Assembly: GCF_900104695.1 (NCBI RefSeq)
Contig: NZ_FNSW01000001.1
Coordinates: forward strand, 2,728,001 to 2,792,000
DNA from: Paenibacillus sp. GP183
GTDB taxonomy: Bacteria > Bacillota > Bacilli > Paenibacillales > NBRC-103111
DNA length: 64,000 nucleotides
Direction of reading: 5' to 3'
This document shows positions 8,514 through 18,063 of this stretch, piece by piece. The notes under the pieces are model-generated. The model was not told the DNA's origin. It was given only the letters and a program-made list of their open reading frames with translations, and did not search any database. The translations under genes and the position numbers were made by a program. Each line of letters opens with the position of its first letter. Position 1 is the stretch's first letter.

Positions 8514-9935
8514 ATGCGTAGATTAGGCATGCTTGGTTGGTCGGCGGTTCTTGTCGCGGCGATAATTTTAAGCTATTTGCTTATGGTAAAACCTGTTATA
8601 GGCATGGCGGATAATGGGGATTTCAGGCGGATCATGGGGACCGTGGGGCTCAATTATCTCGATCCTGCAGCCTCCTTCAGAGATCAATACTTCGACTATA
8701 TGCACACCCAATTTGCTTTTGTGAGCGATGCCGTCGGCGGTTATCTTTCCACACACATCATCGTTGCATTTTTGGCTGTATGGATCAATAAGTGGGTTTA
8801 TCCCGGTGTGTTTGATATTCGCTTTTTGAGTGCGATTTATATTTGTCTGCTGTTAACTGCGTTCGTTTGCAGTTTGCGTTTGAATCTGCTGGCCTCATGG
8901 ACTTCGAAGCTTACCTTTGCTTTACTGTTTATCATTGAGTTTCTCGATGTGGGCTACACCTCGTATTTCAACTCTTTTTTCGGCGAGCCGATCGCATTCA
9001 TTTTTATGCTGCTCACGATTGCATTGGCCCTCAGATTGGCAGAGCAGGAAAACCCGAGCAGAGGGTTATTCATTGTCTTCTGCCTGGCTGCCATATTTCT
9101 GGCAGGCTCCAAGGTGCAGTATGCGCCGGTTGGCTTGATTCTCTGCGTGCTCAGCCTTCGATTTTGGGGCGTGTCCCTGCAGCATCCCTGGAAAAAGACA
9201 ATTGCCTTTTGCAGCGCATTGCTGCTGCTGGTTTCTGCGGCTTTCTATATTTTAACTCCCAAGGAGCTTAAAGGGATTAACCAATACCAATCCGTATTTT
9301 ATGGGATTCTCAAGGATTCTCCCTCGCCTGAGCAGGATCTTCGGGAAATGGGGTTGGACACCAAGCTCGCTGTACTCGCAAACACCAATTATTTCACACC
9401 CCATACCGATATTCCTCAGCAAAGCGAGGAGCTTCAGAAGAATTTTTACAGCCATATCAACCACGAGAAGATTGCGATGTTTTATCTCATGCATCCTGCC
9501 CGCTACTGGCAAAAGCTGCAGGTGACCGCTAGTCATGCGATGACCATCCGGGCTTCTTATTTAGGCAACTATGAAAAAGCGGACGGCTTTGAGCGCGGCA
9601 AAATTACTTCAAGCTTCAGCTTCTGGAGCCAGTTCAAAAGCAAATATATCCCTCATACACTCTGGTTCATCTGCTTCTTTTACTTCGTGTATTATTTCAT
9701 TGTTCTGCAGTATCTGCGGCAGGCAGTTTGGACAAATAGGTTTATGTATGAGGTGTTTGCCATGATTCCAATGATTGGCGTCGTTGCCTTCCTGGTTCCC
9801 TTATTGGGCGATGGCGAAGCCGATATGGAAAAGCACCTTTTCCTTTTTAATGTGTGCTTTGATCTGATGCTGCTCATTTCGCTCGTTTGGCTTATTCATC
9901 AAGCTGCTAGAATGGTGCGCAGCAGGGTATATTAA
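8514..9935 (+). CDS. Polytopic membrane protein, WsfD-like glycan hexosyltransferase candidate
   Basis: 473 residues and about ten hydrophobic helices. PVIGMADNGDFRRIMGTVGL near residue 25 has the MADNGDF feature seen in WsfD-type glycan biosynthesis proteins of Gram-positive bacteria. It follows GtrB and GtrA on the same strand by 13 bp, so it is the likely acceptor-modifying enzyme of the trio, using the flipped lipid-linked sugar outside the cell. The start is ATG 8514 with GGAAGGGGAAG upstream; a longer frame overlapping gtrA exists but is not needed. The WsfD assignment is from memory of the family and is moderate. Confidence 0.65.
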   Translation: MRRLGMLGWSAVLVAAIILSYLLMVKPVIGMADNGDFRRIMGTVGLNYLDPAASFRDQYFDYMHTQFAFVSDAVGGYLSTHIIVAFLAVWINKWVYPGVFDIRFLSAIYICLLLTAFVCSLRLNLLASWTSKLTFALLFIIEFLDVGYTSYFNSFFGEPIAFIFMLLTIALALRLAEQENPSRGLFIVFCLAAIFLAGSKVQYAPVGLILCVLSLRFWGVSLQHPWKKTIAFCSALLLLVSAAFYILTPKELKGINQYQSVFYGILKDSPSPEQDLREMGLDTKLAVLANTNYFTPHTDIPQQSEELQKNFYSHINHEKIAMFYLMHPARYWQKLQVTASHAMTIRASYLGNYEKADGFERGKITSSFSFWSQFKSKYIPHTLWFICFFYFVYYFIVLQYLRQAVWTNRFMYEVFAMIPMIGVVAFLVPLLGDGEADMEKHLFLFNVCFDLMLLISLVWLIHQAARMVRSRVY

Positions 9936-9956
9936 CCTTCAAGAGGTGAAGGTTAT

Positions 9957-10247
9957 ATGTCGAGAAGACGCAACAATCGTGCAGTTGTGCAAGGTGCAGA
10001 ACCTGGCCTGGATTATCTTAAGGCCAAAGTGATGAAAGATAAGGGCTACAATGTCAACCTGAACCAGCCGGATCAGGTTAAGTATGAAGTAGCCCGCACG
10101 CTGGGCGTTCCTTTGCGGCCTGGCTACAATGGCCAGCTGAAGGCCGAGGATGCCGGCAAAGTCGGCGGTCCCATTGGCGGAGCCATGGTGCGAGAAATGA
10201 TCCGCATGGCGCAGCAAAAGCTGGTGGATGACCGCCAGAAACGATAG
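9957..10247 (+). CDS. Alpha/beta-type small acid-soluble spore protein
   Basis: 96 residues. The core has the SASP pattern: YEVARTLGVPL around the germination protease site, then GYNGQLKAEDAGKVGGPIGG and MVREMI. These proteins coat spore DNA, force it towards the A form, protect it from UV and heat, and are degraded at germination. The N-terminus (MSRRRNNRAVVQGAEPGLDYLK) is longer and more basic than in typical short SASPs. An AAGAGGTGAAGG site precedes the ATG. A strong terminator follows. Expression from a forespore sigma-G promoter is expected but none was identified. Confidence 0.9.
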   Translation: MSRRRNNRAVVQGAEPGLDYLKAKVMKDKGYNVNLNQPDQVKYEVARTLGVPLRPGYNGQLKAEDAGKVGGPIGGAMVREMIRMAQQKLVDDRQKR

Positions 10248-10280
10248 CTGGTGGCATGAGCATCCACTCACATATAAAAC

Positions 10281-10319
10281 AAAAAGGAGACTCCATATCT
10301 TCGAAGGAGTCTCCTTTTT
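10281..10319. terminator. Bidirectional rho-independent terminator
   Basis: AAAAAGGAGACTCC and GGAGTCTCCTTTTT form a 14-bp stem around a short loop, with A and T runs on both sides. It lies between the convergent SASP gene and the glycine-rich protein gene and can stop both. Confidence 0.9.
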
Positions 10320-10334
10320 GTTGTAGTATGGATT

Positions 10335-10658
10335 TTACCAGAAACCGCCGCCAAAGCCCGGACCGCCAAAACCAAAACCGTCAAAACCGCCGAAACCACC
10401 ACCAAAACCACCACCAAAACCACCACCAAAACCACCACCAAAACCAAACGGAGATGTGCCAATTGCAAGCAGATCAAACAGTACCAACGGGATTATAGCC
10501 TTGGTCTGAACACCTTTTCCTTTTTTTGGTGCGAGGATGAGGGCATTTCCTTGGATACGGACTAATTTACCTGTAACTGTGGAGCCATCTTTTTTGAGCG
10601 CATAAATTTCTTTACCGACCAATTTCTTCACTTGTTCCTTGCGAATTTTCGATACCAC
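10335..10658 (-). CDS. Glycine-rich protein with Sm-like N-terminal region
   Basis: 107 residues. The first 65 residues (KKLVGKEIYALKKDGSTVTG, KLVRIQGNALIL) look like a small beta-barrel of Sm/LSM or coat-attachment type. The C-terminal 35 residues are FGGG repeats ending GGPGFGGGFW. AGGAGGTGGACGT upstream supports the ATG at 10658. Similar proteins are annotated as hypothetical or spore-coat-like in spore formers; the role here is not known. The FGG repeat resembles, in composition only, the thiazole precursor at 36.5 kb but has no cysteines. Confidence 0.7.
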   Translation of the reverse strand: MVSKIRKEQVKKLVGKEIYALKKDGSTVTGKLVRIQGNALILAPKKGKGVQTKAIIPLVLFDLLAIGTSPFGFGGGFGGGFGGGFGGGFGGFDGFGFGGPGFGGGFW

Positions 10659-10784
10659 GAACGTCCACCTCCTTCAGCAAACAGGTAGCTTTGCCCCTTT
10701 ATCTTACGGAATAAAGGAACAAGTCGAACCTGATAGTTGTCTTGTGACCACAAAAAATACGCAATAGTGGAGGTGTTACCGGAC

Positions 10785-10810
10785 AAAAAAGACCTCTCCA
10801 ATGGGAGAGG
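10785..10810 (-). terminator. Terminator of the DUF1128 gene
   Basis: On the reverse strand the arms CCTCTCCC and GGAGAGG are followed by TCTTTTTTG. It lies 58 bp beyond the DUF1128 stop codon. Confidence 0.75.
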
Positions 10811-10867
10811 CTGGGTGGTATCGTATCCCAAGTCTTGCTTGCTGGGCTTGTATCTGAGGTGCCGAAA

Positions 10868-11092
10868 TCAGCCTTTACGCAGTTTGCCGAGCTCTGAGGT
10901 AATGGCATCTATCTCGCTGATACTGAAGCTGTTTTTGCTCATCACTATATCGTAAAGATCCTTTAAATCCTCATAGGCTTCTTGTTTCATCGAACCGGCT
11001 TTGATCGAACCGCCCGTAGCCATTCGCAATTTCCGGGTAATTTGCTCATACATATAGTCCACATTTTCTTCAGACCAATTAGATAATTCCAC
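10868..11092 (-). CDS. DUF1128 family protein
   Basis: 74 residues, mostly helical and charged: ENVDYMYEQITRKLRMA, then DLKDLYDIVMSKNSFSISE and ITSELGKLRK. This matches the short YfkK-type DUF1128 family found throughout Bacillales; no function is established. The start is a GTG at 11092 with AAAGGGTGAAG seven bases upstream. Monocistronic, with its own terminator. Confidence 0.85.
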   Translation of the reverse strand: MELSNWSEENVDYMYEQITRKLRMATGGSIKAGSMKQEAYEDLKDLYDIVMSKNSFSISEIDAITSELGKLRKG

Positions 11093-11168
11093 GATTCTTC
11101 ACCCTTTCAATGTGTCCCTGTTCTACATTGTAGCACGTTTGACCGAATATTTCTTCCGTTCGGCCGAT

Positions 11169-11795
11169 TCAGGATATCATTGAGGCTGTCGATCGGAGCT
11201 CAGGTTTAATCAGGCCTAAGCTGTTACAAATTAAACGAATATGCTCTTCGGCCAATTTGCGAACTTCCTCAAACGTTTGGCCAAAATGAATGGAATATGA
11301 AATAAATCCATGCAGCGACATAAACAAGCTCCAGGGAAGCATGAATTTCCGCGCATCGGTTGCTCCATGGCTGCTGTGTACCTGTTTGAGTACGTTGGCA
11401 AAAAGCTCCATGCACTGTGCTTGCTCCGTGCGGGAATATCTTAACAGCTCCGGTTCGTCGATCATAAACATGATTTCATAGTGATGCGGATTGTCCAGGC
11501 CAAAGCGAATGAATTCCATCATCATCTTATGCAGCAAATTAAAGCCTAGTCCCTGTTCCCGGACCATGATCTCTTTTTCCCTATGCATCAGGATGGCAAA
11601 GTCTTCTTTAATAAGCGCATAGAAGAGATCCGCTTTTTCCGTAAAATGATAATATAACGCTCCATGACTGTAACCCATTGCTTTTGCAATGCTTCGCATC
11701 GTTAAAGCGCGATAGCCGCAAGAAATAAACAATTCTCTTGCTTTCTCAAGAATTCGCTCTCTGCTCAGCTCCTGCGCGACAGCTTTCCTCGCCAC
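11169..11795 (-). CDS. TetR/AcrR family transcriptional regulator
   Basis: 208 residues. The N-terminal helix-turn-helix reads ALTMRSIAKAMGYSHGALYYHF (about residues 33-54) with the conserved KADLF after it, as in TetR repressors. The C-terminal ligand domain is unassigned; LMHREKEIM and the HHYEIMFM region resemble TetR_C-type domains. GTG start at 11795 with GGAGGGATTC upstream. No obvious target gene adjoins it: the neighbour downstream is a YigZ protein 24 bp before its end on the same strand. Confidence 0.88.
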   Translation of the reverse strand: MARKAVAQELSRERILEKARELFISCGYRALTMRSIAKAMGYSHGALYYHFTEKADLFYALIKEDFAILMHREKEIMVREQGLGFNLLHKMMMEFIRFGLDNPHHYEIMFMIDEPELLRYSRTEQAQCMELFANVLKQVHSSHGATDARKFMLPWSLFMSLHGFISYSIHFGQTFEEVRKLAEEHIRLICNSLGLIKPELRSTASMIS

Positions 11796-11818
11796 ATGAA
11801 TCCCTCCGCTTTCGAAAT

Positions 11819-12454
11819 CTATACAATTTTATGATTCCTGTACTCACTTTCTCCAGCTGTTAGAACGCATTGACCTAGGGTCAAATCTAACATCCATTGG
11901 ATAAACGCTTCCGCATCCGCTTCCAATGGGAAGCAAGCAACGGTAACCTTATCCGTAAACAACGTTTCTCCCAGCATCAGGCTGTGATTTCTAAACTCGT
12001 TCTCCAGCTTACCGTACCAGGTGTAATCCACTTCCACCACAATTTTGCGATGAAGCACCTTATGAATCGGCACTGCAGCTGCTATTCCAGCCACGGCCCC
12101 GTCCGTGTATGCACGGATAAGCCCGCCCGCTCCAAGCAGAATCCCGCCAAAATATCGGGTAACGACAACCGCGACATTCTTCAAGCCTTGATGCTTGATC
12201 ACTTCCATAATCGGTTTTCCCGCTGTACCGCTCGGTTCTCCGTCATCCGAATGCTTCTGAATCTGATCCCTTTCACCAACAACATAGGCTGAGCAATTGT
12301 GAGCTGCAGATGTATGCTCTTTCTTAATCATTTCGATGAATGCAGCGGCTTCTTCCTCAGATTGGATGGGCTTAACGTGTCCGATAAACCGTGATTTTTT
12401 GATCACTATTTCCGAAGCTCCGTAAGCTAGAACCGTCTTGAATTGATGTATCAT
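11819..12454 (-). CDS. YigZ/IMPACT family protein
   Basis: 211 residues. KKSRFIGHVKPIQSEEEAAAF, then NCSAYVVGERDQIQKHSDDGEPSGTAGKP spread over about residues 55-85, and YFGGILLGAGGLIRAYTDGA are signature stretches of the UPF0029/IMPACT N-terminal domain, followed by the DUF1949 ferredoxin-like tail. The eukaryotic relative IMPACT modulates GCN2; the bacterial role is unresolved. ATG 12454 is chosen for its GGAAAGGTGG site and the family length; the frame opens further upstream without support. Confidence 0.88.
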   Translation of the reverse strand: MIHQFKTVLAYGASEIVIKKSRFIGHVKPIQSEEEAAAFIEMIKKEHTSAAHNCSAYVVGERDQIQKHSDDGEPSGTAGKPIMEVIKHQGLKNVAVVVTRYFGGILLGAGGLIRAYTDGAVAGIAAAVPIHKVLHRKIVVEVDYTWYGKLENEFRNHSLMLGETLFTDKVTVACFPLEADAEAFIQWMLDLTLGQCVLTAGESEYRNHKIV

Positions 12455-12562
12455 GGTCCACCTTTCCAAGCAAGTAGTTAAACCTGTGCATTTTGATTTT
12501 ACACATATTAGGAAGTATCTACAATATAGAAAATAAATTAACCATATAAAATTTACCAGTTT

Positions 12563-12589
12563 AAAAAGGTCCACCCAAAAGGGCAGACC
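12563..12589 (-). terminator. Terminator downstream of pgi
   Basis: On the reverse strand GGTCTGCCC, loop TTTT, GGGTGGACC is followed by TTTTTAAAC. It lies just beyond the pgi stop codon. Confidence 0.8.
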
Positions 12590-12603
12590 CGATGATTTAT
12601 AAA

Positions 12604-13959
12604 TTATTTGTTAAGACGAGCCTCAAGCTTCGCTTTTTCCACTTCAAATCCGGGTTTACCTAACAGGGCAAACATGTTTTTTTTGTAAGCTTCCACACCC
12701 GGCTGATCAAAGGGATTCACACCAAGCAGATAACCGCTGATGCCGCAGGCTTTTTCAAAAAAATAGGCCATATACCCGAATGTATACGGTGAAGTATCCG
12801 GAATCGTCACGATCAGGTTCGGGACACCGCCGTCGGAATGCGCCAGCATCGTGCCTTCGAACGCTTTTTTATTAACAAAATCCATCGTCTTGCCGCTGAG
12901 AAAATTAAGTCCGTCCAGATTGTCCGGATCGGTTCCAATCGTAATCTGTTCGGCGGCTTGATCCACCAAAATGACGGTTTCAAACAAGATGCGATTGCCC
13001 TCTTGGACAAATTGGCCCATGGAATGGAGGTCTGTCGTAAAATCAACGGAAGCCGGAAAAATACCTTTATTATCTTTTCCTTCGCTTTCGCCGTACAGCT
13101 GCTTCCACCATTCGGAAACGAAATGCAGCGCAGGCTCATAATTGACCAGGATCTCAACCGTCTTCCCCTTGCGGTAAAGCGCGTTACGGACTGCTGCATA
13201 CTGATAACTGAGATTTTGCTTCAGATCCGGATTCGAGAAATCAGACCTAGCGTCTGCAGCGCCTTTCATCATGGTTTCGATATCGATACCTGCCGCAGCA
13301 ATGGGGAGCAGACCTACTGCAGTCAGGACAGAATAACGTCCTCCTACATCATCAGGGATGATAAAGGACTCATACCCTTCTTCATTGGCAAGCTTCTTGA
13401 GGGCGCCCTTTTCTTTGTCGGTTGTCGCGTAAATTCGCTTGCGTGCTGCTTCTTTGCCGTATTTTTTCTCCAGCAGCTCACGGAAAATCCGGAAAGCAAT
13501 CGCAGGCTCCGTCGTCGTTCCCGATTTGGAAATGACATTGACCGAGAAATCCTTGCCCTCGAGCAATTGAAGCAGATGAGTTACGTATGTAGAGCTGATA
13601 TTATTGCCGACAAAATAAATCGCAGGCGTTTTGCGTTTGTCTTGAGGCAGCAGGTTGTAGAAGGAATGGGACAGCATCTCTATAGCCGCTCTTGCTCCTA
13701 GGTAAGAGCCGCCGATGCCGATCACGACCAGTGCGTCCGAATCCGATTGAATCTGTTTGGCGGCTGTTTGAATGCGTGAGAATTCTTCTTTATCGTAATT
13801 CACGGGAAGATCTATCCACCCGAGGTAATCGGAGCCTGCTCCGCTTCCATTATGCAGCTGGTCATGGGCAAGGCGTACCGGATCGGCTAAATAATCCACC
13901 TCGTGCTGGGCTAGAAAGGAAAGGGCTTTGCTGTAATCAAACTGTAATTTTTTACTCAT
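12604..13959 (-). CDS. pgi: Glucose-6-phosphate isomerase
   Basis: 451 residues, the usual length of Bacillus-type Pgi. Two SIS domains hold the phosphate loops [14 protein letters not shown] (about residue 78 on) and [12 protein letters not shown] (about 140 on). [16 protein letters not shown]-like and [15 protein letters not shown] segments contain the family's active-site residues. It interconverts glucose-6-phosphate and fructose-6-phosphate in glycolysis and supplies fructose-6-phosphate for glmS and hence cell wall and exopolysaccharide sugars. GGAGGCGTTGAAGCC precedes the ATG. Single gene. Confidence 0.97.
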   Translation of the reverse strand: MSKKLQFDYSKALSFLAQHEVDYLADPVRLAHDQLHNGSGAGSDYLGWIDLPVNYDKEEFSRIQTAAKQIQSDSDALVVIGIGGSYLGARAAIEMLSHSFYNLLPQDKRKTPAIYFVGNNISSTYVTHLLQLLEGKDFSVNVISKSGTTTEPAIAFRIFRELLEKKYGKEAARKRIYATTDKEKGALKKLANEEGYESFIIPDDVGGRYSVLTAVGLLPIAAAGIDIETMMKGAADARSDFSNPDLKQNLSYQYAAVRNALYRKGKTVEILVNYEPALHFVSEWWKQLYGESEGKDNKGIFPASVDFTTDLHSMGQFVQEGNRILFETVILVDQAAEQITIGTDPDNLDGLNFLSGKTMDFVNKKAFEGTMLAHSDGGVPNLIVTIPDTSPYTFGYMAYFFEKACGISGYLLGVNPFDQPGVEAYKKNMFALLGKPGFEVEKAKLEARLNK

Positions 13960-14085
13960 GGCTTCAACGCCTCCTATACTTATTTATGTGTTTCTTTAGC
14001 ATACTTTTTTGGTCAATTGAAAGCAAGGTACAAAGACATTCACAGTATACGCTTGTCATGATAATATTAACGATGAGGTGATCAT

Positions 14086-15372
14086 ATGAAACGAATCGGA
14101 TTTATCGGGCTTGGCACTATGGGTAAACCTATGGCGGCAAACCTGATTCGTAAAGGATATTCAGTGACTGTATACAATCGAACTGCCGAAAAAGCGGAAG
14201 AGTTAGCGCGTTTAGGCGCAAGCATAGCCCTCACACCGGCAGAAGCAGTACGGAACTCAGATGTATTAATTACAATGCTCAGCGATGACAAGGTCCTGCT
14301 GGACACCTTTTACAGTGAACATGGAATTCTCAGCGGCATCCATCCGGCGCTGACCATGATCGATTGCAGCACAGTGGCTCCTCAAACAAGCCAGCGTCTC
14401 AGCGAAGAATTGGCCAACCATTTTGTGGATTTTCTGGATGCCCCGGTAACGGGCAGCTCGCCGGCTGCTGAAGCTGGAACCCTTGCCTTCATGGTAGGCG
14501 GAAGTAAAGAGATTTTTGATGAGCAAGCCGATATATTTGCCGCACTCGGCAGCAAAATGCTGTATGTGGGCCCATCCGGAGCCGGTTCCTATGCCAAAAT
14601 AGCCCATAACGCTATGGTTGGAATCAACGCTATTGGTTTGGCTGAAGGCTTGTCGATCGCAACCAAAGCGGGCATCGATCCGGCCGTCTTCCTTGAGATC
14701 GTTAAGTCCGGCGGCGCAAACAGCAGACAAGCCGAGCTAAAGGGCGAAAAAATCATTAATCGTGATTTCAGCAATCAGTTCTCTCTGAAGCTCATGCTGA
14801 AGGATATGCTGCTTGCTTCCGATCTGACGGCACGATTCCAACTTCCTGCCCCCATGCTGCACAATGCTACAAGTATGTTCCAAATGGGGCTCAGCAAAGG
14901 GCTCGGCGAGGAAGATCTGAGCTCCGTTATCCAAATCTATGAGGAATGGATGCAGCAGCTGGTATTAAGACGCACCGAAGCAGCAGCAGCTATGGACAAC
15001 AAGCCCGCATCTCCTTTGTCCGGCCGTGAACGCCGCCGCGATACTCGTGTGATGCTGGGCATCAAGCTCCTTCTCTCGGTTTATCAATGGGAACAAGTAG
15101 GAGCCTTCTCCGGCCAAAATATTGAAGGCACGCTGTTTGACTTATCCGAAAGCGGATTACAGATCACTTCCAAATTCCCCTTGGCTCCGGATATGTTCGT
15201 CGTGATTCACTTTCCGAAGGACGCGGACCTGCCGCCCATCACCGCAAAAGTCATTCGGATCGTCTCCAAGGGCAATGAATTCCAATACGGATGTATGCTT
15301 TCCGGCCTGCCGCCTTATGTGCGGATTAAACTGGAGAAGTATATTGAAGCTCATATTGACAGCGCCATCTGA
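14086..15372 (+). CDS. 3-hydroxyisobutyrate dehydrogenase-like protein fused to a PilZ domain
   Basis: 428 residues in one uninterrupted frame. Residues 1-290 are a complete beta-hydroxyacid dehydrogenase: IGFIGLGTMGKPMAANL (NAD(P) site), DAPVTGSSPAAEAG (substrate loop) and AKIAHNAMVG with the catalytic lysine. After a short linker (about 298-311) comes a PilZ-like domain: R314-E-R-R-R-D-T-R321 supplies RxxxR, and D352-L-S-E-S-G357 supplies [D/N]xSxxG, the two c-di-GMP contact motifs at normal spacing. So a metabolic dehydrogenase may be controlled by c-di-GMP. Substrate unknown. The fusion is unusual; a sequencing deletion joining two genes cannot be excluded from sequence alone. GATGAGGTGATC precedes the ATG. 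Confidence 0.85.
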   Translation: MKRIGFIGLGTMGKPMAANLIRKGYSVTVYNRTAEKAEELARLGASIALTPAEAVRNSDVLITMLSDDKVLLDTFYSEHGILSGIHPALTMIDCSTVAPQTSQRLSEELANHFVDFLDAPVTGSSPAAEAGTLAFMVGGSKEIFDEQADIFAALGSKMLYVGPSGAGSYAKIAHNAMVGINAIGLAEGLSIATKAGIDPAVFLEIVKSGGANSRQAELKGEKIINRDFSNQFSLKLMLKDMLLASDLTARFQLPAPMLHNATSMFQMGLSKGLGEEDLSSVIQIYEEWMQQLVLRRTEAAAAMDNKPASPLSGRERRRDTRVMLGIKLLLSVYQWEQVGAFSGQNIEGTLFDLSESGLQITSKFPLAPDMFVVIHFPKDADLPPITAKVIRIVSKGNEFQYGCMLSGLPPYVRIKLEKYIEAHIDSAI

Positions 15373-15386
15373 TCCGGCTAAAAAGA

Positions 15387-15429
15387 AGAACCTCCGCGAC
15401 CTGGAAATTCTCCTGGCTGCGGGGGTTCT
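15387..15429. terminator. Hairpin between convergent genes
   Basis: AGAACCTCCGC pairs with GCGGGGGTTCT around a loop that itself contains a small stem. It sits between the PilZ fusion gene and ppnP and probably serves both; U-rich tails are weak. Confidence 0.65.
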
Positions 15430-15440
15430 ATTCATGTTGT

Positions 15441-15758
15441 TTATTCGTGAATATAGGAGCAGATATAATCGCTGACGGTTTGCACGTCCAGTTTAAACTT
15501 CGAGTTCGCCGGAACCGTGAACTCGCCAGTACCCTGGATGGAAATCCATTCATTAGAGCCTGGAAGCGATACCTTCAGCTCGCCTGATTGAATTTCCATG
15601 ATTTCTTTGGAATCGGTGCCGAATTCATATTCGCCAGGCATAAGTATGCCTAATGTTTTTTTCGTGCCATCCGCGAACAATACGGTGCGGCTAGTTACTT
15701 TTCCATCAAAGTAAACATTGGCCTTCGTGACAACTGTAACATTTTCAAAACTGGACAT
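15441..15758 (-). CDS. ppnP: Pyrimidine/purine nucleoside phosphorylase (DUF1255 family)
   Basis: 105 residues, a single cupin-like barrel. [32 protein letters not shown] and [13 protein letters not shown] are the conserved stretches of the PpnP family, whose E. coli member phosphorolyses many nucleosides to base and (deoxy)ribose-1-phosphate. ATG 15758 is preferred over an upstream in-frame start because AAGGGGGAAAC lies at the right distance. It follows tkt by 46 bp on the same strand; pentose phosphate released by it could feed transketolase. Confidence 0.88.
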   Translation of the reverse strand: MSSFENVTVVTKANVYFDGKVTSRTVLFADGTKKTLGILMPGEYEFGTDSKEIMEIQSGELKVSLPGSNEWISIQGTGEFTVPANSKFKLDVQTVSDYICSYIHE

Positions 15759-15804
15759 CCCGCGTTTCCCCCTTAAGCTCATCTCACATGTTTTCCTCTT
15801 ATGA

Positions 15805-17826
15805 CTATGAAAGTAAAGCTTTTACCTTTGCAGCTACGTTCTCAGGCGTGAAACCATATTCCTTAATGATTATATCCCCAGGGGCTGAAGCTCCGAATGT
15901 AGTAATTCCAAGGGTCGAACCCTGATCTCCCACATAGCGTTCCCAACCCAGCGGCTGCGCCATCTCCACAGCAAGACGCTTCTTCACCTTCGGCAGAATG
16001 ACGGAATCTTTGTAAGCTTGAGTTTGCTTCTCAAACAACTCCAGACTTGGCATACTCACGACACGCACATGAATGCCTTCTTCTTTAAGCAATTTTTGCG
16101 CGGCAATTGCGAGCTGGACTTCGGAGCCGGTAGCCAAAATTTGAGCGTCAGGCTGGCCATTGTCGGCATCCGAGATCACATAAGCGCCTTTGCCCAGATT
16201 GGCTTTGGCCTTCTCCGCCGAGCCTTCGAGAATCGGCAGGTTTTGGCGGGTAAGAATCAGTGCGTAAGGGCCGTCTTGATGCGAAAGCACATAGCGCCAA
16301 GCTTCGGACGTCTCATTCGCGTCAGCGGGACGAATCACAGTGATGCCTGGAATTACGCGCAGTGCAGGCAGCTGCTCAATTGGCTCATGTGTAGGGCCGT
16401 CCTCGCCTACAGCGATGCTGTCATGCGTAAATACATAAATCACCGGTTGATTCATGATAGCGGCTAAGCGAATAGATGGACGAAGGTAATCGGTGAATAC
16501 GAAGAAGGTAGCTCCGAATACCCTTAAACCGCCATGAAGACTCATCCCATTGAGTGCTGTACCCATTCCGAATTCACGGACACCGAACCAAATATTGCGG
16601 CCGGCGTAATTATCCGGGGTAAAGTCGGCATCACCTTTAATCATGGTGTTATTGGAGCTCGCCAGGTCCGCTGATCCGCCGAATAATTGCGGCAGATGCC
16701 CCGCGATCGCATTGATCGCGTTACCGGACGCAGCCCGTGTCGCAAGCGGCTTATCCGAGGTGGAGTACACAGGAAGCTCTGAGTCCCAGCCCGAAGGAAG
16801 CTCTCCGCTAACAGCCATACTGAACTGCTCGCCGAGCTCAGGGTAAATCTCGATATAATCTGCGAGCATTTTGCTCCAGGCTTCCTCGGAGTCGATGCCT
16901 TTTTCTTTAATGATACTGAAATGAGCCCTCACTTCGTCCGGTACAAAAAAGTCCGGTTCTTCGGGCCATCCGTAGAATTTCTTGGTCAATTTAATCTCGT
17001 CGGCTCCAAGCGGGGAACCGTGAGGTCCCACATGTCCGCCTTTGCCGCCTTTGTTCGGGCTGCCGTAACCGATCGTCGTTTTCACTTCGATCAAGGTCGG
17101 ACGCTTTGTTTCTGCTTTAGCTTTCTCGATGGCTTGGCCGATAGCCGACAGATCATTTTGCTCTTCAACGCGAATCACTTGCCAGCCATAGGCTTCAAAG
17201 CGCTTTTGCACACTTTCGGAGAAGGATTTATTCAGCTCTCCGTCCAGGGAGATATCGTTGGAATCGTAAAGCATGATTAATTTGCCGAGCTGCAGATGCG
17301 CAGCCAAAGAGACAGCCTCGGAGGAAACGCCCTCCATCATATCGCCGTCGCCGCAAAGCGCGAATGTATAGTGGTCGATTACTGGGAAATTGTCTTTATT
17401 GTAGGTTGCTCTGAGGTGCGCTTCCGCCATAGCCATGCCCACCGCCATACCTACGCCTTGACCGAGAGGTCCGGTTGTAGCATCGACGCCCGCGGTATGT
17501 CCAAATTCCGGATGGCCTGGAGTCTTGCTCCCCCACTGACGGAAATTTTTGATTTCTTCAATAGGCAAATCGTAGCCGCAAAGGTGCAGCAAGCTGTAGA
17601 GCAGCATGGAACCATGTCCGGCAGAAAGAACAAAACGGTCGCGATTGATCCATTTGGGATTGGCCGGATTGTGCTTCATTTGCTGAGCCCATAAAACATA
17701 CGCCATTGGAGCTGCCCCCATGACAATACCCGGGTGGCCTGATTTTGCTTTCTCTACGGCATCCATGCCCAGTGTGCGAATCGTATTGATCGCGAGTTCC
17801 TCGATGGATTTATTCGTCACAGTCAT
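15805..17826 (-). CDS. tkt: Transketolase
   Basis: 673 residues, full length. The thiamine diphosphate site appears as [14 protein letters not shown] (about 155-168) and the distal ND contact follows in [11 protein letters not shown]. The pyrimidine domain has [17 protein letters not shown] and the [15 protein letters not shown] substrate loop. It moves two-carbon units between ketoses and aldoses in the pentose phosphate pathway. GGAGGGAAAATTTC precedes the ATG. Followed by ppnP. Confidence 0.97.
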   Translation of the reverse strand: MTVTNKSIEELAINTIRTLGMDAVEKAKSGHPGIVMGAAPMAYVLWAQQMKHNPANPKWINRDRFVLSAGHGSMLLYSLLHLCGYDLPIEEIKNFRQWGSKTPGHPEFGHTAGVDATTGPLGQGVGMAVGMAMAEAHLRATYNKDNFPVIDHYTFALCGDGDMMEGVSSEAVSLAAHLQLGKLIMLYDSNDISLDGELNKSFSESVQKRFEAYGWQVIRVEEQNDLSAIGQAIEKAKAETKRPTLIEVKTTIGYGSPNKGGKGGHVGPHGSPLGADEIKLTKKFYGWPEEPDFFVPDEVRAHFSIIKEKGIDSEEAWSKMLADYIEIYPELGEQFSMAVSGELPSGWDSELPVYSTSDKPLATRAASGNAINAIAGHLPQLFGGSADLASSNNTMIKGDADFTPDNYAGRNIWFGVREFGMGTALNGMSLHGGLRVFGATFFVFTDYLRPSIRLAAIMNQPVIYVFTHDSIAVGEDGPTHEPIEQLPALRVIPGITVIRPADANETSEAWRYVLSHQDGPYALILTRQNLPILEGSAEKAKANLGKGAYVISDADNGQPDAQILATGSEVQLAIAAQKLLKEEGIHVRVVSMPSLELFEKQTQAYKDSVILPKVKKRLAVEMAQPLGWERYVGDQGSTLGITTFGASAPGDIIIKEYGFTPENVAAKVKALLS

Positions 17827-18063
17827 TGAAATTTTCCCTCCTACATATATCTCTCAAACAAATCACTTGAATCATTGTACCATTTGCTTTCGAGCTTTGC
17901 CACAATAAACCACTGAATCGAAAGATGTCTATACCTTGCTCCTCCATGTCAATTTTATTCAATTATTGTAATGATTTTAGACGTTTTGTCTTTAAAGAAA
18001 GTTGATTCCTTTGTGAGAAACGGTACAATATGAAGTATATTATTCATAAAGTGAGGTTCTGCC

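Noticed and set aside
12838-13701. 287-codon plus-strand frame inside pgi
   Set aside because: Antisense shadow of a strongly conserved gene.
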